Assembly: GCA_002392765.1 (NCBI GenBank) | Contig: DGHT01000022.1 | Location: 1 to 64,000, forward strand | Direction of reading: 5' to 3' | Origin: Verrucomicrobia bacterium UBA3841 | Lineage (GTDB): Bacteria; Verrucomicrobiota; Kiritimatiellia; RFP12; UBA1067 | Length of the DNA: 64,000 bases | In this document: in pieces, positions 7,913 through 16,301 of the stretch | How the letters are laid out: every line of letters begins with the position of its first letter | Numbering within the stretch: the stretch's first letter is position 1 | Made by a program: the position numbers and the translations under genes | Notes under the pieces: generated by a model | The model's input: only the letters and a program-made list of their open reading frames with translations | Told to the model about the DNA's origin: nothing | Databases searched by the model: none

Positions 7913-7936
7913 TGATTTATGCAATGAGATTTGAGA
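7913..7936 (+). other. prophage left end (transposase-binding terminal repeat)
   Basis: Starts TGATTTATGCAATGAG and shares GCAATGnGATTTGAGA with the right end. Further degenerate GTGAGA/GAGATT repeats up to about 7976 may be additional transposase sites, as in Mu left ends. Confidence 0.8.
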
Positions 7937-7978
7937 AAGTGCGAAAAAGTGAGAATTTCCGCGAGATTGTGAGATTAC

Positions 7979-8000
7979 CCCCGTTTCTACGGGGCTTTTC
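7979..8000 (+). terminator. possible rightward terminator just inside the left end
   Basis: Stem CCCCGT-ttct-ACGGGG (7979-7994) followed by CTTTTC. It would stop plus-strand transcription coming from the host side. Confidence 0.45.
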
Positions 8001-8005
8001 TCATT

Positions 8006-8347
8006 TTAGGCGCGGCGCGCGATCCGCGCGATCGGCCGCCGGGCAAATTGAGAATCGCGGCGGGCGGATGGCCGCTGAAATTGACAAAGTATCAAATTGT
8101 TGAGAATATCAACTTGCCTTGACATGGAGTTTGCAAGGTAAAAGAAAGCCCCCTGCAAGTGGATTGCAGGGGGCTTGAATTGTTTATTCAGGGCGTCTAT
8201 TTTTTCACGCGCCTTTATCATCCGATCGGCCTCCTGTGCCTCTCGTGTCCACCATGCCCGAGCCTCGGCAGAAGTGGCGGTTTGGGAAAAAAGCTCGGCC
8301 TCTTTGCGGAGGTGATACAACCCTGCTAGAGTGACTTCAATCGGCAT
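8006..8347 (-). CDS. prophage early protein of unknown function, last gene of the operon
   Basis: Starts at an ATG inside the end of gemA in another frame, as is common in this operon. The first 56 residues are charged and helical (LYHLRKEAELF, EARAWWTREAQEADRM). Reading then continues straight through the operon terminator at 8146-8176 and ends at 8006 in Arg-rich sequence unlikely to be genuine. A stop codon (TGA, then TAA) lies one frame off just before the terminator stem, so the true C-terminus may have been lost by a small frameshift. No family recognised. Confidence 0.45.
   Translation of the reverse strand: MPIEVTLAGLYHLRKEAELFSQTATSAEARAWWTREAQEADRMIKAREKIDALNKQFKPPAIHLQGAFFYLANSMSRQVDILNNLILCQFQRPSARRDSQFARRPIARIARRA
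8146..8176 (-). terminator. rho-independent terminator of the early operon
   Basis: Perfect 13 bp stem AAGCCCCCTGCAA / TTGCAGGGGGCTT with a 5 nt loop; on the minus strand it is followed by TTCTTTT. It closes the leftward early operon. Confidence 0.85.
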
Positions 8348-8798
8348 GGCGGCGGAGGTGCGTCTTGAGCATGGCGAGGAGGCGGCGGAGCTGCGGGTTT
8401 GTGAGGTCGAGCCAGCCGGAGTCGGTGGCTAGGCGGGCAGCAAGTGTGGGCTGGTCGTAGCCGCGCACCGTGTGCGACTGGATCATCACGCCCGCCACGT
8501 AGTTGAGCGCGTTGTCCGGCGCTATCTCCAATGCCGCCTCCATTATCAGGTGGCGGATGCGCGCAGTCGTGGCAAGGGAGTACTTGATGGCGGCTAAATC
8601 GTCGCCGGCGTCGCGGCTTATGCGCGCCATGAGCTTGTCATAGCCGGCCGTGGACGAAACCTGTGAAAGGTGTTCGACGCCAAGCTCTTCCTTGAGTATC
8701 CGCTTGCGATAGACTTCCGGATCTTCACCGGCCTCGAATGCGGCCGGGCGAATCATCCTGAATAGTGCCTTGCGTTGATTAGGTGTCATAGGAGTCAT
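8337..8798 (-). CDS. gemA: GemA / Mu gp16-family regulatory protein
   Basis: Matches the DUF1018 (gp16, GemA) pattern: QRKALFRMIRPAAFEAG, EVYRKRILKEELGVEHLSQVS and YDKLMARIS. In Mu this family modulates host DNA topology and gene expression. 153 aa is typical. The start overlaps the stop of the preceding gene (ATGA), with GGAGGAC upstream. It occupies the same relative position, late in the early operon, as in Mu-like phages. Confidence 0.8.
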   Translation of the reverse strand: MTPMTPNQRKALFRMIRPAAFEAGEDPEVYRKRILKEELGVEHLSQVSSTAGYDKLMARISRDAGDDLAAIKYSLATTARIRHLIMEAALEIAPDNALNYVAGVMIQSHTVRGYDQPTLAARLATDSGWLDLTNPQLRRLLAMLKTHLRRHAD

Positions 8799-9148
8799 GA
8801 TCTGTCCTCCAGTTGGAATGTCTGTTGAGTCGGCAGCGGCGAACCGTGCTTGGCCTCGACGAGCGCGGCATCGAACGCGGCCGCGGCCTCCTTCAGGGCC
8901 GTAAACGCCGACACCGTCCGGCTGTGAAAATACGCCTGCTGCGCCTTGCGCATTGCTACGCCGGCGGCATACAATCTATTCATCACAGCCCGCTTGGAAT
9001 TATACTGCGCCTGGATCGTCTCCGCCGACTCTGTCGCAGCATTGACTTTCGCCTGCTCCGCCGACAGCTTGATATGCAGATCCTCGACCTCGCGCCGGCT
9101 TTCAAGAAGCGCCACGAAATATTTGCACTCTTTGGGGTCATTGCACAT
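8795..9148 (-). CDS. coiled-coil prophage protein, unknown
   Basis: 117 aa, mostly helical, with coiled-coil potential in residues 12-45 (ESRREVEDLHIKLSAEQ) and an Ala-rich second half. Start at 9148 chosen because the in-frame upstream reading (to 9415) merely shadows the ASCH gene, and GAGG lies seven bases before 9148. No family recognised. Confidence 0.65.
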   Translation of the reverse strand: MCNDPKECKYFVALLESRREVEDLHIKLSAEQAKVNAATESAETIQAQYNSKRAVMNRLYAAGVAMRKAQQAYFHSRTVSAFTALKEAAAAFDAALVEAKHGSPLPTQQTFQLEDRS

Positions 9149-9230
9149 TGCGGACCTCGCTTTCTGCTTTCTTGGCCTTGCGGGTGGCATTGGCCTTGAC
9201 GGCTGCCAGATGCCGCTTGTGCTTAGGCAT
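9138..9230 (-). CDS. basic 30-residue micropeptide
   Basis: Begins inside the last codons of the ASCH gene with GGAGGT seven bases upstream, and reads MPKHKRHLAAVKANATRK then KAKKAESEV. Thirteen residues are Lys, Arg or His, so nucleic-acid binding is plausible. Its stop overlaps the start of the next gene region. Supported only by the ribosome site and the tiled operon layout. Confidence 0.4.
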   Translation of the reverse strand: MPKHKRHLAAVKANATRKAKKAESEVRNVQ

Positions 9231-9696
9231 TTGGCACCTCCTTTTGGATTATTGGTTTTAACGTCTTGAGGAGTACTTGCGCAAGGGTGTTTTCTGCTGG
9301 CACGTTCGCCCGGAGACGCTGCCAACTCCGGGGTGGCATGACAGCAAACTTTTCGAGCAGCACGGACTCTTCCGGCGAGAATCGCCATGGCGAAGCTATA
9401 AGGATTGCGCAACACGTCGCCGAAGAGCTTCCAGCATAATCAAAAAGAAAGTCGCGGCGAACGCTGCCTGGCTTCCAATTATTGTTGCTTGAGCACTGGT
9501 GCCAGACGCGATACGCCGGAGCGGACAAAACAGCCTCGACGAAGAACGCCCCCGTCACTCTCTGCACCGGCGCGCACTCGTACATGAATACGACCGATCC
9601 GACAGATGGCGAGCTTTTCCGAAACTCGACCGTCTTCTTGCCGCTGTATAGCTCTTTCGCCCACTTGGGCTTGATGCTCATCAAACAAATATTCAT
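9223..9696 (-). CDS. ASCH/PUA-like domain protein
   Basis: The N-terminus NICLMSIKPKWAKELYSGKKTVEFRKS is the classic ASCH pattern, a PUA-like fold thought to bind RNA or modified nucleotides. 157 aa. The start overlaps the stop of the HD gene (ATGA). Such proteins are known as accessory genes in phages; the role here is unknown, but the pairing with an HD hydrolase suggests nucleotide or RNA metabolism. Confidence 0.75.
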   Translation of the reverse strand: MNICLMSIKPKWAKELYSGKKTVEFRKSSPSVGSVVFMYECAPVQRVTGAFFVEAVLSAPAYRVWHQCSSNNNWKPGSVRRDFLFDYAGSSSATCCAILIASPWRFSPEESVLLEKFAVMPPRSWQRLRANVPAENTLAQVLLKTLKPIIQKEVPNA

Positions 9697-10244
9697 CGTG
9701 CCACCTCGATTCCTGGTTTGTCGCATCCCTCGCACTCGCTCGTCTCCTCAAATATGGACGCCAGATGGTCGGCGGCGTGCGTGAAGATGATAGGGACGGG
9801 CCATTTGCGGAGCGCAGCCTTGTACTCGGCCATCTGACGCTCGTCAAGCCCGAACGCGCCCATGTGCCACACTATGGCGGCTCTTTCAACCGGATCCAGC
9901 CGGATGCCGATATCGGCGGCTATCATCGCGCTTGCGACGCCGTGCCCCGGATACGGTGGCTGTGTGTATTCGTACTTGCCGTCACCGACGGCCTTGTAGC
10001 ACAGGCACTTCACCAGGTCGTGGTACATGCCGATCCGATAGGCCGACACCTCCGACACGGCGTGCGTCTCAAGCAGGATTTCGGTCACGCGCATCGAATG
10101 TTTCGCCAAACCACCTGCGACGGCGAGGTGGTGGCCTTTTGACGCCGGTGCGTCGAAGTAGCCGATCTCCTTCAGGGCTTCAAACACCGAAAGCGGCTGA
10201 TCTGTCCGCTCCCAATACTCGTTAATCCTCTCTTGATCAATCAT
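9693..10244 (-). CDS. HD-domain phosphohydrolase-like protein
   Basis: 183 aa with an HD-like metal site: HH (38-39), KHS (48-50), YHD (74-76) and a later PGHG. HD proteins hydrolyse nucleotides or phosphodiesters; the substrate cannot be told. It ends in a Cys pair (ECEGCDKPG). The start at 10244 has AAGGAGG upstream. Cotranscribed with the ASCH gene by overlap. Confidence 0.7.
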   Translation of the reverse strand: MIDQERINEYWERTDQPLSVFEALKEIGYFDAPASKGHHLAVAGGLAKHSMRVTEILLETHAVSEVSAYRIGMYHDLVKCLCYKAVGDGKYEYTQPPYPGHGVASAMIAADIGIRLDPVERAAIVWHMGAFGLDERQMAEYKAALRKWPVPIIFTHAADHLASIFEETSECEGCDKPGIEVAR

Positions 10245-10355
10245 TGTGATCCTCCTTGAAAATAAGCCGGTCTCCGTTGTCATCTTACCCAGGGCGCCGA
10301 CCGGCGAACGCTCTGGCGCAGCCGCACCCTCCTAGATGTGCGGCGGGGGTTTAAA

Positions 10356-10931
10356 CTACTTCACCTGCTCGTCGGCGATGGGTTCGATCCAGAACTCGTC
10401 CGTCTGCTCCATCGAGATTTCGTACTCGTCGAGCACGGCCTTCTTCGCCTGGGCCTTGGCGACGACCTCCGGATCCTCGCTCTTGAGGTCGCGGAATACG
10501 TCAAGGATCGCTTCCTTGTCGACTTCCGGCTGATTCCGTACAAACTGCTTGAGCTTGTCGATGCCGTCAAAGATAAGTCCGAGCGCCTTCCACGCGACCT
10601 TCTTGAACTTGCCTGCCTTTGTGACGGTCGGCATGCCGAGCCGCACGCCGAAGTTGGCGAGCTTGGTGGACCCGCTGCGCCGCCCAGGCGCGCACAGCTC
10701 GCCCGCGTGCGCTTCGAAATACGGAGCGGCGCGTTCGTGCGCAGTCTTGATATCCGCCTCGAGCGCCTTGATTTCCGCGCCGAACTTGTCGTCGATCTCC
10801 TGGTGCCGAGCCTTGAGCGCCGCGACCTTCTTCTCTCTCTGGACGCAGCACTTCGCCGCCGCGTCCACCGCCTCTTCGAACTCGGCGCGCGTCGCGCACA
10901 CCGGGATCTTCACTGCCTTTATCCTTGCCAT
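10356..10931 (-). CDS. gam: Gam-type host-nuclease inhibitor
   Basis: Resembles Mu Gam, a Ku-like protein that coats DNA ends and blocks exonucleases. A long N-terminal coiled coil (FEEAVDAAAKCCVQREKKVAALK, split here for reading) leads to GSTKLANFGVRLGM and the C-terminal acidic tail EFWIEPI. 191 aa. The ATG at 10931 (AAGGA eight bases upstream) is preferred over 10937. It follows transposase and ATPase genes as in Mu. Some 100 bp after it (10245-10355) are gene-free, with a short GCCGCAC hairpin. Confidence 0.8.
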   Translation of the reverse strand: MARIKAVKIPVCATRAEFEEAVDAAAKCCVQREKKVAALKARHQEIDDKFGAEIKALEADIKTAHERAAPYFEAHAGELCAPGRRSGSTKLANFGVRLGMPTVTKAGKFKKVAWKALGLIFDGIDKLKQFVRNQPEVDKEAILDVFRDLKSEDPEVVAKAQAKKAVLDEYEISMEQTDEFWIEPIADEQVK

Positions 10932-10933
10932 GT

Positions 10934-11071
10934 TCATTTTCCTTTCTTTGCGGGTTTGGTTGATTTGACTGTTCTGTATTTGCATTCAAGCTGCGTGACG
11001 CCTGCGAAGAGTAGGCACTTGCCCTTCTTGTGCCACTTGCAGGATGTGTTTGCGCACTTGACCTCCTGCAT
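10934..11071 (-). CDS. 45-residue Cys-rich (zinc-finger-like) peptide
   Basis: Starts with GAGGAGG just upstream, two bases after the ATPase stop, and overlaps the gam start. Cysteines occur at C6, C11, C19 and C30 with a WHKKGKC segment, a spacing that could bind zinc, and a basic tail (KPAKKGK). Too short for family assignment. Its snug fit between two certain genes supports it. Confidence 0.6.
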   Translation of the reverse strand: MQEVKCANTSCKWHKKGKCLLFAGVTQLECKYRTVKSTKPAKKGK

Positions 11072-11072
11072 G

Positions 11073-12140
11073 TCACACCTCCTCGAACTGCGAACGGTAG
11101 ACAGCGCGGAAACTCTCCCAGTTGAGAGGATGCCTCTGCTTCGACCGGTTGTTGCCGCTGCACCAGCTCGCGGTGAGCGCGAGGCACGACGTGAGACGGT
11201 TCATCCTGATGTTCGAAAGGATTCCCTCGACACACTCGGTCGAACCGCCGATGCCGTACGCCTTCGCCGCGAGATCGATGTCCTCGGCCGGGATGCGGTT
11301 CGGAAGCGTCACCACCCTCTGGCATCGCTGGTCAATCTGTACGAGCCATCCCTTCATTCTGGGATCGTTGATAAGATCGTCCTCAAGCGACTTTGTGCCG
11401 CACAGCACCATGCCGCATCCGGAATTGTCCCATATCTCGCGAATCCACTCGACGACCTTCATCGCGGTGCCCTTCCCGCCGGACATTACCAGCTCATGCA
11501 GCTCGTCAATGATGAGGAGCGTATTCCGCCCGACCGCCTTCGCGACGCGCTGCCGCGCTTCGTCCACCCTGATCGACGAGCCGACGCCTACCGCCTCGGC
11601 GACCGCCGCGATAGCCAGCTTCATCGTCGGAGCCGCCGGAATCCTCACGTAGCACACCTGCTTGTTGGACCGGCGCATGTACTCTTTAAGGCAGTATGTC
11701 TTTCCGATCTGCGACGGCCCCACGAGCCGCACGATCGCGTTGCGCGTTATCGCGAAATTGCAAAGCCCGCTGACGCGCGTCCAGATCGAGTTTTCGATAA
11801 ATCGATCCGACTTCATCTTGGCGCGCTCCGCCTCCAGTTCAAGGTAGTTGTTGATTTGCGACACAACCTTGTCTAGCGCGCCTTCGTACTTGCCCGCGAA
11901 GAGCCGCGACAAGGTCGCGCCCGAATACTCGACAAGCGCGCCTGTCTGGTCGAACGAATATCCGCGCTGCTTGCCGAGGTTGAAAAGCCGGATTATGCTC
12001 TCGAGGCCCTCGTCGGTAATCCGCCCCGCGTCCACGTAAATGCGGCATGTAGCCCTCACCTGGTCCGCGCTACGGTTCATGCCCTGGCTTGGTGTCGCCG
12101 GCACAAGGTCGCTCACGACCTCTGGTATGATTATGCTCAT
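11073..12140 (-). CDS. MuB-type transposition ATPase (AAA+)
   Basis: ATP-dependent DNA-binding partner that delivers target DNA to the transposase. It has an N-terminal HTH (GYSFDQTGALVEYSGATLSRL, residues about 60-80) as in MuB, Walker A GPSQIGKT (141-148) and Walker B LLIIDELHEL (207-216). 355 aa. It lies directly downstream of the transposase gene, the usual order A-B. Confidence 0.88.
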   Translation of the reverse strand: MSIIIPEVVSDLVPATPSQGMNRSADQVRATCRIYVDAGRITDEGLESIIRLFNLGKQRGYSFDQTGALVEYSGATLSRLFAGKYEGALDKVVSQINNYLELEAERAKMKSDRFIENSIWTRVSGLCNFAITRNAIVRLVGPSQIGKTYCLKEYMRRSNKQVCYVRIPAAPTMKLAIAAVAEAVGVGSSIRVDEARQRVAKAVGRNTLLIIDELHELVMSGGKGTAMKVVEWIREIWDNSGCGMVLCGTKSLEDDLINDPRMKGWLVQIDQRCQRVVTLPNRIPAEDIDLAAKAYGIGGSTECVEGILSNIRMNRLTSCLALTASWCSGNNRSKQRHPLNWESFRAVYRSQFEEV

Positions 12141-12170
12141 TGTATTTTCCTCCTGTGTGTTGTGTTTGGT

Positions 12171-14378
12171 TTAGTCAATAAAATCGTCATGCGGTATCAG
12201 AGGCTCCTCGCCTTCGTCGAGGTCGCCTATGTCAGCGCCCTCTTCGCCCGGCACGTCGTCCGGATCGAGCGTGACGTCCGCGCCTTCGACTCCCGCAAGC
12301 TCGCCGCGCTGCCGCTCTTCGAGTTCCCGGCGCTCCACCGGATCCTCGACCCCGAGCGCGGCGAGATTCGCCGCCGCGGCCTCGTTGCGCTCCTTGAGAC
12401 GCGCCCTGACAACCGGCTCGAGCTTCGCCTTGGCGTCCGCGAGCGCCGCGCTGCGAAGACCCAGCTGCTCCTGGAGCGCCGCAACGTCCGCGTCCGCATC
12501 GGCGCGAACCGCCGGAATCGACTTTGCAACCCCGAGGAAACGCCCTTGCAGGTCGCATACATACGCCTTGCCGCAGTCCATCGGATTGACCCAGACATGC
12601 AGCTTCATCCCCCGCGGAAGCGGCTTGCCGTCGATGATCGCGGCAACGACATACCTCTCGCCCGTCTCGGCATCGCGCACCGTCACCGTCAGTTTGTCGC
12701 CGACCGTCCCAATATGCGCCAGCTCCTTTCCCAGGATCATCGGAGCGAACGCCGGCGAGACGCTCTCGAGCTTCGCGGCCTTCGTCGCGCTCGACCACGC
12801 CTCCGCCGGACTCATCCGGCGCTCGCGGTACATCGCCGCGCCGGACGCGACAAGCGCCCTGACCTGCGCGGCCCTCTCGGGCGGGAGCGCCGCCATGCGC
12901 GGCATCGCCGTCCAGTGCGGCATACCGGCAACCTGCATTTCCCCGACCATAAACCCGCACTCCTCCCAGCCCTCCAGCTGGTGCTCCGTCCGCTCGTCCA
13001 TGCGCCTGTGCGCATCATCGACCGCGACCGCGAACGCGCGCCACGTCGGGAAGTTGAACCGCAACCCGCTCCCCGGCGTCGCCGGAAGCGCTTCCGCCAG
13101 CCTCATAAGCGCCGCGTCCTCGCGCACCATGCCGATCGTCTCCTCGGGCTGGACGCCCCGCCCGCCGCCGATGTTGCCGAAGATTGCCGCGTCGGTGTAG
13201 TTTTTGAGCGTCGCATGCATCTGCTCTATCATCCCCTTGTGCCGCGGGTTGCCGTGGTGCTGCACGTCCGGCAGTCCCTTCGCAAGCGGCTCGGTTATAA
13301 TCGAGCCCGCCCGGAATACAACCGGCTTGCGCCCCGCGCCCTCGCGTACCGCGTTGATCGCGGCGAGCGCCGCGCCGAACGTGTCGTCCGCCGACGCCGT
13401 ACCGTGCTCGCCCTTGATTACGCAACCACCCTCCGGCACGCCGACTACACAAAGCAGATAATGGTATAGATACCTCACCCACGCGCTTTTCAGCGTCTTC
13501 CTGGTGCCGTCCTCCGCCTCGACAACCGGCTTGGCAAGATGGCATATCACATGCCCCGTGAGACGGTCCATCGCCGCGAACTCGACGACCCGCTGCGGCT
13601 TCGCGTTCCCGCCGAAGATCACCATGTGCTCGTACCACATGTCGTCCACCTCGACGACCTGGCACGGCAGGAGCCCGACGCGCGTCATCCTCACCGTCGG
13701 CAGGAAGTCTATCTTCGCCTGCCCAAGCCCGATCCGCGCCGCCTCTAGCGAGCATTTGTCGGGCTTTAGCGACATCAGGTTCCGGAGCGACCATCCGGGC
13801 GGAGGGTTGCGCTCCGACCAAGGACACGGCTCGCCCTCAGCCGGACGGTAGCCGTGCACGTTGAAATAGATGTCCTGCCATTTGCCGAACCCGGGTATGG
13901 TGTCGCCGGTGGCGAGATCCCTCATCAGTTTCACCCAGGCCGGCTTTACCTTCCGCTTGCACGAGAGGACCCGCGCGTGCCAGTCGGCCATGAAGGCATC
14001 GTTGAACGCGAGACCGTGGCCGGATACACGGTTGGCGATTCTCATGTCGACGGCGCCCCAGACATCGACGACAACGGTCATCCTGCCGTTGCGGGATTCC
14101 TCCCTGAATACCCTGGCGCATTTCCGGTAGAGGCTCTTGAGCGATATGCCGCCGATCCCCAGCCGGTCGAGCCGCGCGGCGATCTCGTCGGCGCACCGCG
14201 CCTTGTCGGCGGAGAGCCGGAATACGTTGAGCGCGTCGACGAGCGACAGAGTGCGCCGCACTTCGTCACCGGGCAAGAGTTCGAACAGCCGGTCGATGTC
14301 GGCCTTCGGAATCAACGGCTTGCCTCTGCCGGAGTCTTCCGGCAGCGGCGCGGCCGGGGCTGCAATCAGTGTTCCCAT
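12171..14378 (-). CDS. Mu-type DDE transposase (MuA-like)
   Basis: 735 aa protein that cuts and joins the phage ends. The catalytic core begins near VEVDDMW (D245/D246) and ends with KGMIEQMHATLKN (E385). The position of the second Asp reads KGEHGTAS, with Glu 324 in its place. A beta-barrel region (GKELAHIGTVGDKLTV ... PLPRGMKLHVWV) and an acidic C-terminal tail follow, as in MuA. N-terminal residues 1-120 contain helix-turn-helix-like sequence for end binding. Start at 14378 has AAGGAG; the upstream in-frame extension lacks a signal. Confidence 0.88.
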   Translation of the reverse strand: MGTLIAAPAAPLPEDSGRGKPLIPKADIDRLFELLPGDEVRRTLSLVDALNVFRLSADKARCADEIAARLDRLGIGGISLKSLYRKCARVFREESRNGRMTVVVDVWGAVDMRIANRVSGHGLAFNDAFMADWHARVLSCKRKVKPAWVKLMRDLATGDTIPGFGKWQDIYFNVHGYRPAEGEPCPWSERNPPPGWSLRNLMSLKPDKCSLEAARIGLGQAKIDFLPTVRMTRVGLLPCQVVEVDDMWYEHMVIFGGNAKPQRVVEFAAMDRLTGHVICHLAKPVVEAEDGTRKTLKSAWVRYLYHYLLCVVGVPEGGCVIKGEHGTASADDTFGAALAAINAVREGAGRKPVVFRAGSIITEPLAKGLPDVQHHGNPRHKGMIEQMHATLKNYTDAAIFGNIGGGRGVQPEETIGMVREDAALMRLAEALPATPGSGLRFNFPTWRAFAVAVDDAHRRMDERTEHQLEGWEECGFMVGEMQVAGMPHWTAMPRMAALPPERAAQVRALVASGAAMYRERRMSPAEAWSSATKAAKLESVSPAFAPMILGKELAHIGTVGDKLTVTVRDAETGERYVVAAIIDGKPLPRGMKLHVWVNPMDCGKAYVCDLQGRFLGVAKSIPAVRADADADVAALQEQLGLRSAALADAKAKLEPVVRARLKERNEAAAANLAALGVEDPVERRELEERQRGELAGVEGADVTLDPDDVPGEEGADIGDLDEGEEPLIPHDDFID

Positions 14379-14409
14379 TTCTGTTTCTCCTTGTCTTGTG
14401 GTTTGTGGA

Positions 14410-15135
14410 TTAGACCTTTTCAAGTCGTTGCAGCGCCGCTTCGGCGTCGCTGCAAAGCGACTTCAGGATGCTGTGCGCCTCGGCGAGCTCGACGAGGTCG
14501 AGATGGTCGATGACGTGGTGGTCGCGCTGCGCATCCTGGAGCGGACGCAGATGGTCGCGGACCGTCGCCCATGCAGACGACGCCGTCTCGGCCACCTTGT
14601 CGAGCTCTACCATCTCCGCTTTGCCCGATGCCTCGCCCTTCGGCTTGCGGCCCTGGCCGCGACCAGGGCCGCCCCAGCTGTTGCCGTCTTCGTTCTTAAT
14701 GCGCTTGACGATGCCGAGGTCGATCATCGCCCTCGTCGCGCTCTTGTCTTCCATCCCAACCGTCGCGGCGGAGAGTTCAGTGACTGTCGGCTTTTTCGAG
14801 ATAGGTATCTCCGCCGCAGTCCTCATCACACCGACCGTCCTCGTGAAAAACTGTATATACCGGTCGGCGGTGAAGCGCGATATTTGCAGATTTTTGTCGC
14901 ACCATTCGACCCAGCCTCCGTAGCCGATGGCCTGCTTCTGCTTGGCGAGTTCCCACCCGGCAAGTATCAGATGGGCAAGCGCCTGGCGGCCGTGGTGCTG
15001 CGCCATGCCGACGTGGTAGTTGATGCGCTCGCCTGGCGTGTTGTAGTCCGGCTCATTGATGTCGCCCAGCGGCGGCAGTCCTTCCGGCGCGATCGGAGCG
15101 ACGGGAGCAGGGAGATACTTCTTTGACTTTTTCAT
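14410..15135 (-). CDS. DUF3102-like DNA-binding protein
   Basis: 241 aa. The segment HHGRQALAHLILAGWELAKQK then YGGWVEWCDKN and RFTADRYIQF resembles DUF3102/ParB-like helical proteins of phages and plasmids that measure growth on a DNA-binding scaffold. A Gly/Arg-rich linker (GGPGRGQGRKPKG) separates it from a helical C-terminus. Lies immediately upstream of the transposase gene. Function unknown. Confidence 0.6.
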   Translation of the reverse strand: MKKSKKYLPAPVAPIAPEGLPPLGDINEPDYNTPGERINYHVGMAQHHGRQALAHLILAGWELAKQKQAIGYGGWVEWCDKNLQISRFTADRYIQFFTRTVGVMRTAAEIPISKKPTVTELSAATVGMEDKSATRAMIDLGIVKRIKNEDGNSWGGPGRGQGRKPKGEASGKAEMVELDKVAETASSAWATVRDHLRPLQDAQRDHHVIDHLDLVELAEAHSILKSLCSDAEAALQRLEKV

Positions 15136-15366
15136 TTAGATGGAGCCTTCGTCTGGGGTGTATTCGTTGGATTCGATGTAATCGCGCGCGGCGTCGCGTG
15201 AAATGATGTACTTGCCGTTGAGGACGTTGGCGGCAAGCTTGCCGGTCTTGATGTCGGCAAGAATAGGAGCCGTCGTCGAAAGCCCGTACGCGGCGGCGAT
15301 GTCCGCAGGCGACAGCAGGGGCTTTCGCGGCAGCATCTGGATGATAGTCTGTGTCGTGGCGTTCAT
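15136..15366 (-). CDS. excisionase-like small HTH protein
   Basis: 76 aa with the MerR/excisionase layout: LLSPADIAAAYGLSTTAPIL, then KTGKLAANVLNGKYIISRDAA and a C-terminal YIES. Likely a small DNA-binding architectural or regulatory protein. GGAAG precedes the start. Its stop abuts the next gene (TAAATG). Confidence 0.6.
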   Translation of the reverse strand: MNATTQTIIQMLPRKPLLSPADIAAAYGLSTTAPILADIKTGKLAANVLNGKYIISRDAARDYIESNEYTPDEGSI

Positions 15367-15369
15367 TAG

Positions 15370-15699
15370 TTACTTCCATTTATTTGCATAGAAACACTGT
15401 CCGCGCGTTTCAATTCGCGCGCGGCCGCAAATGCGGATATTTGTTTTCAGCTTTATCAGCTCGTATTTCTGGTCGCGTTCCGCGAGGTGCTGCAGCAGCT
15501 TCTCGCGGAACGTCCGCCGTTCCCATTTAAGGTGTTTTAGATGCGGATCGGCACGGTCGTACTTGCGCACCGTCGGCAATGCATGGTGGTCGCTGAGGTA
15601 TTTCGCGCGCTTGCGGCAGGCGTCGGAGCAGTACCGCGTGTTTTTGTGTACTGCCCGAAACGCCTGTCCGCAGATGCCGCATGTTTTTTCCACAATCAT
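15370..15699 (-). CDS. small zinc-finger protein
   Basis: 109 aa. KTCGICGQAFRA and YCSDACRKRAKYL give a treble-clef-like C-x2-C ... C-x3-C zinc site at residues 7-28, followed by a basic helical region. The start overlaps the stop of the preceding gene (ATGA). Probably DNA-binding; no specific family recognised. Confidence 0.6.
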   Translation of the reverse strand: MIVEKTCGICGQAFRAVHKNTRYCSDACRKRAKYLSDHHALPTVRKYDRADPHLKHLKWERRTFREKLLQHLAERDQKYELIKLKTNIRICGRARIETRGQCFYANKWK

Positions 15700-16022
15700 T
15701 GCGCGGAATCCCCCTTACGGTCTTCCCTCGCCTCCGCTCTCCGCCTGCGCCTGCGCTCGAGGGTGTGGACGTTCTCCTGGATGTAGGCGTTCGATGCCGC
15801 CGCCGCGCACTTTAGTACGCGGTGGAAGCTAGAGCCCGTCAGGCAGAATTTCTCCTCGCCGTCGATTCTGAATACAGCGACGATGTCGTCCTTGAACTTT
15901 TTGACGTGCAGGTTGTATACCTGCCCCTGGTTGTTTACGGCGAAGGCAGTCCAAAAGCCCTCGCCCTTGATGTACTTTGCCGGGAGTGTCCCGATCTTCA
16001 ACTGGTTGTTGTCTTCTTGCAT
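15696..16022 (-). CDS. prophage early protein, unknown
   Basis: 108 aa with a compact N-terminal beta-rich half (GFWTAFAVNNQGQVYNLHVKK) and a C-terminal Arg-rich helix (LERRRRRRAEAREDRK). AGGAGG lies upstream of the ATG at 16022. The basic tail suggests nucleic-acid contact. No family recognised. Confidence 0.6.
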   Translation of the reverse strand: MQEDNNQLKIGTLPAKYIKGEGFWTAFAVNNQGQVYNLHVKKFKDDIVAVFRIDGEEKFCLTGSSFHRVLKCAAAASNAYIQENVHTLERRRRRRAEAREDRKGDSAQ

Positions 16023-16050
16023 TGCGTTTTCCTCCTGTTTGGGTGTAATT

Positions 16051-16130
16051 CAAGGAGATGGGTATCCCCCGGCCTCAGGCCATCCGCGAAGCGGATGCCC
16101 TAGCAGGGGTGCGTCCCGCTCCGTTCAATC
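16051..16130. repeat. triple-hairpin repeat, copy 1 (intergenic)
   Basis: Begins CAAGGAGATG, the arm of the cloverleaf repeat, then GGTATCCCCC and three hairpins: GGCC-tca-GGCC, ATCCGC-gaa-GCGGAT, CCCT-agc-AGGG. A second copy is at 24306-24362. Stem changes are compensatory between copies. Confidence 0.8.
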
Positions 16131-16298
16131 CCTCGTATCGACCGTATCCGCGAGCGACGGCTTGCGGACCTCGCCCTCGTCGTCCTCGTCGTCGCCGTCG
16201 AGTACCGCCATGACCGTCGCCGCGACTATCGTGCCGACGACCCCGACCGCAACCCCGAACAGGAATACGGCCCATGCCATCATTGTATCTGCTATCAT
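16125..16298 (-). CDS. 57-residue membrane peptide
   Basis: MIADTMMAWAVFLFGVAVGV opens a single membrane helix (to about residue 32), followed by an acidic run (DGDDEDDEGE) and a short tail. GGAGGGGAGG precedes the start. Could be a small inner-membrane exclusion or lysis-related protein, but only topology supports this. Confidence 0.55.
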   Translation of the reverse strand: MIADTMMAWAVFLFGVAVGVVGTIVAATVMAVLDGDDEDDEGEVRKPSLADTVDTRD

Positions 16299-16301
16299 TT
16301 T

